A stretch of 64,000 nucleotides of DNA. It comes from Theodoxus fluviatilis. Taxonomy: Eukaryota; Mollusca; Gastropoda; Cycloneritida; Neritidae. The translations under genes and the position numbers were made by a program. Below the pieces are notes generated by a model. That model saw only the letters and a program-made list of their open reading frames with translations. It had not been told where the DNA came from and made no database searches. This document shows positions 31,016 to 41,460 of the stretch, one piece after another. Numbering within the stretch: position 1 is the first letter of the stretch; every line of letters begins with the position of its first letter. The stretch is taken from NCBI GenBank assembly GCA_034096865.1, contig JAWQFJ010005979.1, forward strand, positions 1 through 64,000, read 5' to 3'.

Positions 31016-33810
31016 CAGTTACCACCAGGGAGTGTGGGTTACTCTGGCATGAGAGTTACCACCAGGGAGTGTGGGTTACTCGGGCATGAGAGTTACCACC
31101 AGGGAGTGTGGGTTACTCTGGCATGAGAGTTACCACCAGGGAGTGTGGGTTACTTGGGCATGAGAGTTACCGGTTACTCGGGCATGAGAGTTACCACCAG
31201 GGAGTGTGGGTTACTCGGGCATGAGAGTTACCACCAGGGAGTGTGGGTTACTCGGGCATAAGAGTTACCACCAGGGAGTGTGGGTTACTCAGGCATGAGA
31301 GTTACCACCAGGGAGTGTGGGTTACTCGGGCATGACAGTTACCACCAGGGAGTGTGGGTTACTCTGGCATGACAGTTACCACCAGGGAGTGTGGGTTACT
31401 CGGGCATGAGAGTTACCACCAGGGAGTGTGGGTTACTCTGGCATGAGAGTTACCACCAGGGAGTGTGGGTTACTCTGGCATGAGAGTTACCACCAGGGAG
31501 TGTGGGTTACTCTGGCATGAGAGTTACCACCAGGGAGTGTGGGTTACTCTGGCATGACAGTTACCACCAGGGAGTGTGGGTTACTCTGGCATGACAGTTA
31601 CCACCAGGGAGTGTGGGTTACTCGGGCATGACAGTTACCACCAGGGAGTGCGGGTTACTCGGGCATGAGAGTTACCACCAGGGAGTGTGGGTTACTCGGG
31701 CATGAGAGTTACCACCAGGGAGTGTGGGTTACTCTGGCATGAGAGTTACCACCAGGAAGTGCGGGTTACTCGGGCATGAGAGTTACCACCAGGGAGTGTG
31801 GGTTACTCTGGCATGACAGGTACCACCAGGGAGTGTGGGTTACTCGGGCATGAGAGTTACCACCAGGGAGTGTGGGTTACTCTGGCATGACAGTTACCAC
31901 CAGGGAGTGTGGGTTACTCGGGCATGAGAGTTACCACCAGGGAGTGGGTTACTCTGGCATGAGAGTTACCACCAGGAAGTGTGGGTTACTCGGGCATGAC
32001 AGTTACCACCAGGGAGTGTGGGTTACTCGGGCATGAGAGTTACCACCAGGGAGTGTGGGTTACTCTGGCATGAGAGTTACCACCAGGGAGTGTGGGTTAC
32101 TCGGGCATGAGTTACCACCAGGGAGTGTGGGTTACTCGGGCATGAGAGTTACCACCAGGGAGTGTGGGTTACTCTGGCATGACAGTTACCACCAGGGAGT
32201 GTGGGTTACTCTGGCATGACAGTTACCACCAGGGAGTGTGGGTTACTCGGGCATGAGAGTTACCACCAGGGAGTGTGGGTTACTCTGGCATGACAGTTAC
32301 CACCAGGGAGTGTGGGTTACTCTGGCATGAGAGTTACCACCAGGGAGTGTGGGTTACTCTGGCATGAGAGTTACCACCAGGGAGTGTGGGTTACTCTGGC
32401 ATGACAGTTACCACCAGGGAGTGTGGGTTACTCGGGCATGAGAGTTACCACCAGGGAGTGTGGGTTACTCGGGCATGAGAGTTACCACCAGGGAGTGTGG
32501 GTTACTCGGGCATAAGAGTTACCACCAGGGAGTGTGGGTTACTCAGGCATGAGAGTTACCACCAGGGAGTGTGGGTTACTCGGGCATGACAGTTACCACC
32601 AGGGAGTGTGGGTTACTCTGGCATGACAGTTACCACCAGGGAGTGTGGGTTACTCGGGCATGAGAGTTACCACCAGGGAGTGTGGGTTACTCGGGCATGA
32701 GAGTTACCACCAGGGAGTGTGGGTTACTCTGGCATGAGAGTTACCACCAGGGAGTGTGGGTTACTCTGGCATGACAGTTACCACCAGGGAGTGTGGGTTA
32801 CTCGGGCATGAGAGTTACCACCAGGGAGTGTGGGTTACTCTGGCATGAGAGTTACCACCAGGGAGTGCGGGTTACTCGGGCATGAGAGTTACCACCAGGG
32901 AGTGTGGGTTACTCTGGCATGACAGTTACCACCAGGGAGTGTGGGTTACTCGGGCATGAGAGTTACCACCAGGGAGTGTGGGTTACTCTGGCATGACCGT
33001 TACCACCAGGGAGTGTGGGTTACTCGGGCATGAGAGTTACCACCAGGGAGTGGGTTACTCTGGCATGAGAGTTACCACCAGGGAGTGTGGGTTACTCTGG
33101 CATGAGAGTTACCACCAGGGAGTGTGGGTTACTTGGGCATGAGAGTTACCGGTTACTCGGGCATGAGAGTTACCACCAGGGAGTGTGGGTTACTCGGGCA
33201 TGAGAGTTACCACCAGGGAGTGTGGGTTACTCTGGCATGAGAGTTACCACCAGGGAGTGTGGGTTACTCGGGCATGAGAGTTACCACCAGGGAGTGGGTT
33301 ACTCTGGCATGAGAGTTACCACCAGGGAGTGTGGGTTACTCGGGCATGACAGTTACCACCAGGGAGTGTGGGTTACTCTGGCATGAGAGTTACCACCAGG
33401 GAGTGTGGGTTACTCTGGCATGAGAGTTACCACCAGGGAGTGTGGGTTACTCGGGCATGAGTTACCACCAGGGAGTGTGGGTTACTCGGGCATGAGAGTT
33501 ACCACCAGGGAGTGTGGGTTACTCTGGCATGACAGTTACCACCAGGGAGTGTGGGTTACTCTGGCATGACAGTTACCACTAGGGAGTGTGGGTTACTCGG
33601 GCATGAGAGTTACCACCAGGGAGTGTGGGTTACTCTGGCATGACAGTTACCACCAGGGAGTGGGTTACTCTGGCATGAGAGTTACCACCAGGGAGTGTGG
33701 GTTACTCGGGCAGGACAGTTACCACCAGGGAGTGTGGGTTACTCGGGCATGACAGTTACCACCAGGGAGTGTGGGTTACTCTCGCATGACAGTTACCACC
33801 AGGGAGTGTG
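30910..33810 (+). repeat. 2.9-kb minisatellite of 37-bp units running out of the Myb/SANT exon
   Basis: About 78 copies of a 37-bp unit, gttaccaccagggagtgtgg followed by gttactc(t/g)ggcatga(c/g)a. The first unit is continuous with the reading frame of exon 4 (RKPPGSVGYSG). Since 37 is not a multiple of three, each unit shifts the frame until TGA at 31013-31015 ends translation. Deletion variants (gagtgggtt, gcatgagtta) and a rare ttaccggttactcgggca junction occur at about 31168 and 33146, showing that larger blocks were copied as well. Confidence 0.96.
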
Positions 33811-34678
33811 CCCTATGGGCACCAGGGAACCTCCATGAGATGTCAGCCGATATTCAATTTTCATTTACATAGTGTGATTGCTTTTCCTCCTATTGTCATT
33901 TTCCGTTTTATTCATAACTGCTTTAATTTTAGTGCAAGCCAATTAAGTCTCAGAGGAAAGTTGTCAGTCCTTTGTCAGATCATGATTACTCATGACACAA
34001 GCTTTCTTTCTCTGAATATAAATGGCATTCAAAGATGGGACTATTTGAACAGTTGTCAAACCCTGCTCTATGTTTTGGTCAGTGAAATAACCTCTACAGC
34101 TTGAAACCGAAATTCAAGGGGGAGAACTGTCTTGAGACTCTAGACATGTAGTAGCACATGCCAGAAAATTCCATTGCAAAAGGTCAGCCAGGCTGTGACT
34201 GCCGGAGTCTGTGGGGATTTGTGACTGTTGTGGTTGAGAAAAAAATCTAGCTCCACTACCTGGAGCACAGACTCTGGTGGCGTTCTGCACTTAGACCAAA
34301 GCTGTGCACACTGCTTGTAGTGTGGACATGTCAAAATAAGATATAAGTGAGAATCTTTGCTTGATATACAGAAAACCATGAGACTTTCAACGGTCCTTTC
34401 CTTGGCACCACCCAGGCACCTGGAAACCTTCAAGTACATGTACATTGAGACCCTAGCATTGCTGGTCTCTTCGTCTCATGCAGGCAAGGAAGTGCACCTT
34501 GAGCATAAAACTAGTGCTTTGTAAAAATGAATACAATACTTGTATTGTATAATTAGTTATTTTGATTGTATAATATAAACAATTATACTTATGTACATAC
34601 AAAACTCTTGAAGAAGTAAGATGACTAAAAATGAATTTCTGCATTCTCACTACTGTCAGGACACAGTGAAAACAAGTA
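33811..34678. other. AT-rich stretch without recognised gene
   Basis: Follows the 37-bp array. No convincing continuation of the Myb/SANT-like protein is seen, and no other exon or element is recognised. Open frames of about 100 codons exist on both strands without domain similarity. Confidence 0.45.
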
Positions 34679-36095
34679 CAGTGGGACCTGCGAATAGCGA
34701 CCCTTTAAATAGCGACTAACCTTGCAATAGCGGTTGGTCAGAGCCGGCATGAATCGATTTCTGAAGAAAATTACTTCTAAATAGCGACTAACCTCGCTAT
34801 TGCGAATAACAATTTACGACGAGGTCAGTGTCTGTGCCATCGTGCATAAAATCTTCACATCAGTTTGCAAGTTGAATTTCAAAGAAGGCACAAAGCAAAA
34901 TGGCTACAAAGAGGAAAGCGCTAACGCTGGAACAGCAGATGGAGGTCTTGAAAAAAAATAGACAAATGTGGCCAAACACTTCGATGTTGGATCGAAACAA
35001 ATCAAATCAGTAAAGAGAAAACGAGAAGAGTTGAAACAGCGATGGGAAGACGGAGGCCGAGCGGACCAGAAGCACATGGAACAACAAAAGACAAATCTCG
35101 AGGTTCTCAACGCCGATGTGTGGCAATGATTTTGTGAACAGCGATCGCGAAACCTTCCAATTTCTGGGAAGCTAATCCAGGTAGGCAAACATTGTCCATT
35201 TTTGAATTTGCTGTTGAAAATTAAACATTGCATTGATCGAGAGAACATTTACAATCAGAACGAGATGGATGAGGTCAGCACAGCCACGCAGCTGGCGAAG
35301 TCCATCAATCTGCTCAACGCTGTGAGGTGGTTGGGCAATGCCTGGTTTGCGATCAAACCCTCAACGTGTGTGAAGTGTTTCGCTCACTGTGGGTTGGCTG
35401 ATGCTACCACCAGCTCCAGCACCATTGAGGAACAGGAAGAGGTGTTACTGGATGCTACCACCAGCTCCAGCACCATTGAGGAACAGGAAGAGGTGCTACT
35501 GGAAGAGCCATACCACCAGCTGCTGGATGGTGTCCCATGGGAGAGCTACATTCACATGGATGACGCTGTTGCTACAGTGTCAACAGAGCCTGCCTTCTCC
35601 TTTGACCCCTACAGATGCTGAATCAGAGCATGAAGATGAAGAAGCAGAGCCAGAGCCCATCTCAAAGGAAGCTCTAGAGCAAGTGAAAAGGCTGCTTCCC
35701 TTTGTCACTGTCAAAGGTGACAATGATGTGTCACAGGCCATGAAACTGACAAGTTCTGTGGAAGAAATCAGACTTAAAGAAAAATCCAAAGCCACTCAGA
35801 AGAACATCAGTGACTACTTCTCATGCAGATCTCCTTAGTTTAGCCAAAACTAGCCAAATTAATCCTCATTTTAACTTAAAGTGTGTACAATAAAATATTG
35901 AATGCCTTTAAAAATCGTTTTGTTGCCCTTGCTGTTTGTTTTCTCATGTCTTTTATTTTCTATCTACACATGTGCATGTGTGTGTGCTTTGAAATGTCTT
36001 TTTGATCATGATTATGGTTGAACCTCCAAATAACACCCTACTTTGAAATAGCACCCCTTTTAATTTGGTCCCTAGAGGGTTCGCTATTCGCAGGT
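34679..36095 (+). mobile_element. Tigger-like (pogo superfamily) element, internally deleted
   Basis: A terminal inverted repeat frames it: acctgcgaatagcgaccctt at the left (from 34685) matches tcgctattcgcaggt at the right (36081-36095) in reverse complement. The left end is preceded by ta (34677-34678), the expected target. The right outermost ~6 bases do not match. It contains the ends of a CENP-B/Tigger-like transposase and an AATAAA signal at about 35890. At about 1.4 kb it is shorter than a full element because the catalytic region is gone. Confidence 0.75.
34900..35838 (+). pseudogene. Tigger/CENP-B-like transposase, catalytic core deleted
   Basis: Opens MATKRKALTLEQQMEVLKK, the start of a CENP-B-type helix-turn-helix. 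After a frameshift, VAKHFDVGSKQIKSVKRKRE and a NLPISGKL segment follow, typical of this family before the DDE domain. The next recognisable part is the C-terminal MDEVSTATQLAKSINLLNAV, then GNAWFAIKPSTCVKCFAHCG, matching the end of Tigger transposases. The DDE core that should lie between is absent. A 51-bp in-frame duplication (DATTSSSTIEEQEEVLL twice, 35400-35502) and a frameshift at about 35590 precede an acidic tail ending KNISDYFSCRSP. Confidence 0.78.
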
Positions 36096-36099
36096 TTAG

Positions 36100-36665
36100 T
36101 CGATCAAACTAACTATTGCTAAGTACTGAGCAGTGATTTCACTTTTAAATTCTCAAGGAACTTTGAAGCATGGGATCGGGCTTCTTGCATCACGCGCGTC
36201 ACCATTTTGTAGTGGCACACGTGTTGCAGGTAACCAGGAAACAAAGCGATCTGCGTCGCTTTCGCAGAAAACGTCTTGTTTCTTTCCGATATGCATGTTT
36301 TGTCGATCATGCTAACTATTGCAAAAGAACTGAGCAGTGATTTGTCTTTTAATTTCTCAATGAACTTTGAAGCATGGGATCGCGCTACCTGCATCACGCT
36401 CGTCACTATTTTGTGGTGTAGCAAATATGGACGTTACTTTCGGTTGGTGCTGGCGCGGTGTCACATACCACACAGGTATCTCATTTCAGTGTAAAATGGC
36501 TTGTATCTTGAGGGATATGCGTAGTTGTGATTGTGCTATCTTTGGCGATTGCATCAACAGTATCTTTAGTTTAAAGATGCGTTATTTTCAAATTGTCAAA
36601 GTTTTGAAGAGTGTGATCAGGTAACTTGCATCTTAGGCTTCACCATTCTATGGTGTCACGACAAA
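36100..36665. repeat. Three degenerate ~200-bp tandem repeats
   Basis: Blocks beginning gatcaaactaactattgc (36103), gatcatgctaactattgc (36305) and, more diverged, gattgcatcaacagtatc (36547) share ttgaagcatgggatcg and a caccattttgtrgtg segment. The first two are about 85% alike; the third is weaker. Confidence 0.75.
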
Positions 36666-37305
36666 GCAGGTTCCTGATTCCTGTGCTTTGAGTAATTTGT
36701 GTTGATATATTTATCAAAGGCACACTATCTTTCAAGAATCCCCAAGAACAAGCGTTTCTATGTGAATCAAAGTTATTTTACAGCCATGGGAATTTTGAAG
36801 GTTGAGAAGAGAAAAACAAAATTAAAACTGGTAACCTGCTCAACACGTGATGCTATTTGTTTTGAGGATTCTTCCAAAACTTTTTAAAACCCAAAATCAA
36901 GACATGAAAGCTGATGAAGTTGCATTGCTATATTTGCTCTTCAGTCTAAAAATTAATAATAAGATCAATGTTTTTTTTTTAAAGTATATATGGTAATTAA
37001 CGCAATTGCATCATTTTCAGATTCCTTGCAAGGTCACAGAATCTGTTGACAAGAACTCATTTTTCAACTGACGGCCATGAGCACTAAAGGTACAGTGTGT
37101 GTGATTGAGTCATGGTGCATATGTTGTTTTTGTTTTTTTGCTAATATTTGTTTTTGGGGCGGGGGTGGGTGGGTGGGGGTAAAACTTACAACAGGTGTTA
37201 AGCAGCAAACTAATAACCTACAGGAGGTTGTTTGGGTTTTATCTCCCTGAATAAAAATGATGATTTTTACATTATACATCTGCCTTTTTGTGATACTTAT
37301 GTCTG
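36666..37305. other. Intergenic stretch before copy B
   Basis: AT-rich with a G-rich run (ggggcgggggtgggtgggtg, about 37156). I see no exon or element. Confidence 0.4.
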
Positions 37306-38825
37306 TTGTTTGTGTGTTTAACTGATGGCAGTCTCCGGGTCTCCGCGAGAATGCTCATGAAAAGGAAAGGTGCCCTGCAAGAGCAGCAACCTGTCAATCC
37401 TGCCCCTTCATCTGTGTCATCTGCTACAGAGGAGCCAGCCTGTAGCAAAGCTGCTATGAAAATGAGGAGGTACAGGCAGCATTTCAAAGAGCAAGGAAAG
37501 TGGGCAGAGTACAGGCAGAGGGAGAATGTGGTGATCAAGAAGTGCAAAGATGCAATGAGTGAAGAGAAGAAGGTGCTGGCAAAGGAGCAGGCTAGGGTGC
37601 GATCACAGCGCGGAAGCTGTTCCAGTCATCAGCTGAAGTTCAGCAGCAGCTAGAGGCAACATGCAAGAACTTGAAAAAGTCTAAAACGAAAAAAAGCGAG
37701 ACAGAAGCTACGCCAGGCCTGCCGCACTCTACTCGGAGCAAAGATCCCAAAATCTCTCATCAAAGGAACTAGGGCATCGGCTGGTCAGTCTTGCGCTCAG
37801 TTGAGAACGGCGGCGACGAGGTTGTCAACAAGAAGAGGTCGGATGCTCATTCTGCTGAGATGGTGGAGAAGGTCAAAGCTTTCTTCTGCCGTGGCGATGT
37901 CTCCCTAGAGGACCCTCTGCCGCAAAACATCAGCGCCAAAACGCTGGAAACCACCCGCTTTATGGAGAAACGCATGAGCAGTTCCTGAAAGAACATCCGG
38001 AGACCAGCATTTCGTTTAGCAAATTCTCGTCTCTGAAGCCAAAGCGAACGAAGACCATTGCGAAGGGGAAAATCAGAGCATGCAAGTGCGAATATTGTGC
38101 TAATGTGGAGCTCAAGGTGGATGCTGTGAACAAGTTTCTCACCAAGTTTCAGTTGGATGGCAAATTTGGGTCCAAATACCAAGTTATGGAAATGACCACT
38201 TGTCCTGTGCATGCTGACCGCCAAACCCCCAGCAAGAAATACTGTGAGAGAAAGTGTGACAACTGTGGAGTAGGCAGCCTTCGCCGACATCTCCAACAGG
38301 CACTCGATGAACATGGCGACAAGATGGTGACCTGGACAACCTGGAAGATGGTGGAACAGACCTTCCAAAACCACCAAGGCATCGACACCACTACAACAAA
38401 GAAGGGGCCTGTGGAAGAGAAGGGTCCATTTGACCAGCTAGTGCCGGGGTTGGAGCGCAACTTGGACACTTTCGCCATGCACCATACGAATGCTCAGTGG
38501 CAACACAAGCAGTTTTCCCTTGTCACCCGCAACCTTGCTCAGAAATATGTGGTACTCTGCATGGATTTCGCGGAAAACTATTCCTGCTACTTCCAGGACG
38601 AGGCCCAGTCTGCTCACTGGGGGAAGCAGCAGATCACCATCCACCCCATTGTGGCCTACTTCCACTGCCCAGAGGATGGAGAGGCAATGAAGGAGAGCTT
38701 TGTCTTCATCAGCAAAGACCTGAACCATGACACCCATGCAGTGCACTGGTTCGTTACTAAGGTGGGTTACCTTTTATTTAATTTCTTTTAGCACTGTTTT
38801 TAAGACTCATTTGCCTTTTGTATAC

Positions 38826-38828
<3 letters not shown>

Positions 38829-38856
<28 letters not shown>

Positions 38857-38857
38857 T
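38829..38857. repeat. (AC)n microsatellite in an intron of copy B
   Basis: About 14 ca repeats within the intron that follows the first catalytic exon. Confidence 0.9.
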
Positions 38858-39377
38858 ATGCAAGTGCTTTGTCAAGTATTTTATTATGTATGTGTTTTGC
38901 TTTTTTGTTTGTTTACGTGCTTGCAGATCTGGCATCGCGCGGAGTAGAGATGGAAAAGGTGATCCATTTCTCCAATGGCTGTCCCAGCCAATACAAGGGC
39001 CGGGTCAACTTCATCGACTGCTCTTTCTCCAATGTCGACTTCGGCATTCCCACAGAGAAGCATTTCTTCAAAAGTCGACGAGGGAAGGGTCCTTGTGATG
39101 CTGAGATCGGGGTGATCAAGAGGATAACCAAGTTGGACATCACCCAGAGGAAGGTGGTGATCAGATGTGTTGAAGCCTTTAAATGTTATTATTTTCAGGG
39201 TACTTCCAGTTTTGTGTTTCCATGCGTTGAATCTCTTCACTTGGGGCCTGCATCATAGTAAATTGTTATCCATGCTGTTTACTACCTGACCTCACATGCT
39301 AACAAATGTGTAAACTTAGTTTTTTGCTCTTTGATTGTCTACAGATCAGTCAGCAAGACCCTCACCAAACCTTTGGA

Positions 39378-39809
39378 CTCCAGCGAACACTGCCACCAAA
39401 GACGGAGTGTTCACTTTGTTCCACTGAACCAGATCCATCGAGGGAGGGACTCCAGCGAACACTGCCACCAAAGACGGAGTGTTCACTTTGTTCCACTGAA
39501 CCAGATCCATCGAGGGAGGGACTCCAGCGAACACTGCCACCAAAGACGGAGTGTTCACTTTGTTCCACTGAACCAGATCCATCGAGGGAGGGACTGCAGC
39601 GAACACTGCCACCAAAGACGGAGTGTTCACTTTGTTCCACTGAACCAGATCGATCGAGGGAGGGACTGCAGCGAACACTGCCACCAAAGACGGAGTGTTC
39701 ACTTTGTTCCACTGAACCAGATCGATCGAGGGAGGGACTCCAGCGAACACTGCCACCAAAGACGGAGTGTTCACTTTGTTCCACTGAAGCAGATCGATCG
39801 AGGGAGGGA
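39378..39809 (+). repeat. 72-bp tandem array, exactly six units, inside a copy B exon
   Basis: Six 72-bp units starting ctccagcgaacactgccacc, with the two right-hand bases varying (ctcc/ctgc; atccatcg/atcgatcg). 432 bp equals six units with no length change. Each unit is 24 codons and encodes SSEHCHQRRSVHFVPLNQIH in the gene frame, so the frame is kept. The homologous segment is single-copy in copy C (LCHFQRKFFFVKKEDVRRER). Confidence 0.96.
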
Positions 39810-40189
39810 CAACAGAACAAAGACCACAAAAGCCTTGGCAGGCTCCAGGAGCCTGCACTGTGTCCGGGGAATGTCCGCGTACATCGTCAGTCACAAGCAA
39901 CGCAGCTGCTTCTGCGAAGCCTGCATCACAGAAGAGGGGACCTGCCCAAACCTGGAGTTCACTGGGGAGTGGGGGGAGTGTCGCCTCAAGGTCCACAGAC
40001 AAGGGCAGCGTCAGAAAAGTAAGTTTTGATTATAAAATGTGGGTGTTCATGTAGTGGATAATTAATTGTAATTTGGGGAAGTGGAATCATGTCTTATTGA
40101 CATGCAGTGGAGTTTGATGACAAATTTAATTTCCTTAGGATCAATCAGATGTTATGAATATGGTTATTCAGAATCTTTTTCTTTCACAG

Positions 40190-40272
40190 ATCCAGAGCCC
40201 AATGCTGACCCTGACGGCCACGACGCCCCTGAGCCCAATGCTGACCCTGATGGCCACGACGCCCCTGATGGG
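40190..40272 (+). repeat. 39-bp in-frame repeat, two copies, acidic exon of copy B
   Basis: After a ttctttcacag acceptor, two copies of a 39-bp unit encode PEPNADPDGHDA repeats. The exon then runs into unrelated sequence at about 40275 that includes a stop codon. Confidence 0.85.
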
Positions 40273-40472
40273 TTGCTAGTATCCCGAAATAGAGTGTTTT
40301 GTGAGCGAACCGGCAACACGTCGGCCATTGAAATTTGCAAATAGTTGGCGAGTTCACCTCTTGTCGTGCATGCGCATTAGTTCGTCACTTTCTTGTGATG
40401 CGCGCGTACCCTCATTTAGATACGAATTATGGCCAATGTGAAGATCGTGGAGGACGCACTATGACTGCCTAG

Positions 40473-40634
40473 TGACACCCCTGATGACAGTGACACCCCT
40501 GATGACTGTGACACCCCTGATGACAGTGACACCCCTGATGACTGTGACACCCCTGATGACAGTGACACCCCTGATGACTGTGACACCCCTGATGACTGTG
40601 ACACCCCTGATGACAGTGACACCCCTGATGACGA
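40473..40634 (+). repeat. 18-bp repeat, nine units, Asp/Pro-rich coding
   Basis: Nine 18-bp units (tgacacccctgatgac plus ag/tg) encode (S/C)DTPDD repeats, ending in DDAVYITSTG before a gtaaatg donor. It probably continues the acidic exon begun at 40190, with an ~200-bp insertion between the two blocks. Confidence 0.93.
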
Positions 40635-41056
40635 TGCAGTTTACATCACCAGCACTGGGTAAATGACAGTTTTCATTTTTTTAACCCTCTCACAACCGCA
40701 CAGAATACAAAAGTGCACAAAATTTAATAGCATTATGCAACAAAGCCAGAATCGTAACTACAAGGGTAACAATAAACCTGCAGTACATTGCGGGAGGCTT
40801 TGAACTGACAGCACTCTGAATCCTGTACACAAGTACTCCGCCGTTACAGGTGTAGCAGGAGACAAATAAGGGGAGCCCTCTGGTTGATTTGGTTGTCAGA
40901 GGGTCAAGGCCTAATTCAAGGCTATGTGTACTAGGTTGAAATGTTAACATATTTTCACTTTTTTGTTCCAGGTGAAGGCTTTCAGACCTGACAAGGGTGG
41001 AGTGGAAGTGTCCTTCCTCAGAAAAAAAAGGAAATTCTTACCATTTCCCCCAGATC

Positions 41057-41460
41057 CCAGGGTTGGAGACGCTGACGTCGCCTTTGTTCCATCAGTCAAA
41101 AACCTTGGTGTCACCCTCGACTCTCATCTTTCTCTTTCCGACTTTGTCCAAAACACTTGCAAATCCGCATACATACAACTCAGACAGATAAGCGCAATCA
41201 GACACCTTCTCACTACTCAAGCTACTACTATCCTAGTCTGTGCTCTTATTCTCAGTCGCCTGGATTATTGCAACGGCCTTCTTGCTGGCTGTCCCGCATA
41301 TCTCACTGATAAACTTCAAAGAGTGCAAAATGCTGCAGCTCGACTCATCTGTAAGAAAGTCAGATCATCTCACTTCTCTCTTCCGCTTTCTCCACTGGTT
41401 GCCCATTCATGCTAAAAGAGTCCAATACAAGATTGCCTGTCTTTGCTACTATTACTAGTT
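41057..41460 (+). pseudogene. LINE reverse-transcriptase C-terminal fragment (CR1/L2-like)
   Basis: Reads FVPSVKNLGVTLDSHLSLSD, then SAYIQLRQISAIRHLLTTQA, ILSRLDYCNGLLAG and KLQRVQNAAARLICK, the well-known thumb/C-terminal block of Jockey-superfamily LINEs. It starts abruptly inside the last exon of copy B. After RLICK the frame shifts, and LHWLPIHAKRVQYKIACLCY in another frame completes the block. Upstream RT and endonuclease domains are absent, as in a 5'-truncated insertion. Confidence 0.88.

Larger units (their letters stand above)
37306..41056 (+). pseudogene. DDE-type transposase-like gene, copy B
   Basis: Multi-exon relative of copy A. After a basic N-terminal exon (KMRRYRQHFKEQGKWAEYRQ) with several frameshifts, the exon at 37982-38760 reads FLKEHPETSISFSKFSSLKP, then CKCEYCANVELKVDAVNKFL, KCDNCGVGSLRRHLQQALDE and LCMDFAENYSC (first Asp). 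Next come QSAHWGKQQITIHPIVAY and FVFISKDLNHDTHAVHWF, then a gtgggt donor. The exon at about 38928-39200 reads IHFSNGCPSQYKG, where the expected second Asp is Asn (38974-38976), then KSRRGKGPCDAEIGVIKR. The exon from 39346 contains a 72-bp array, then SRSLHCVRGMSAYIV and CFCEACITEEGTCPN. Downstream acidic repeat exons follow. A last piece (VKAFRPDKGGVEVSFL) is cut by a LINE fragment at 41057. Confidence 0.7.

Noticed and set aside
30910..33810. CRISPR-like array of direct repeats
   Set aside because: The units are contiguous with no unique spacers, and the DNA is eukaryotic. It is a minisatellite.
39346..40002. 218-codon minus-strand frame opposite copy B
   Set aside because: It is the antisense of the 72-bp coding array, whose unit length (24 codons) keeps the opposite strand open as well.
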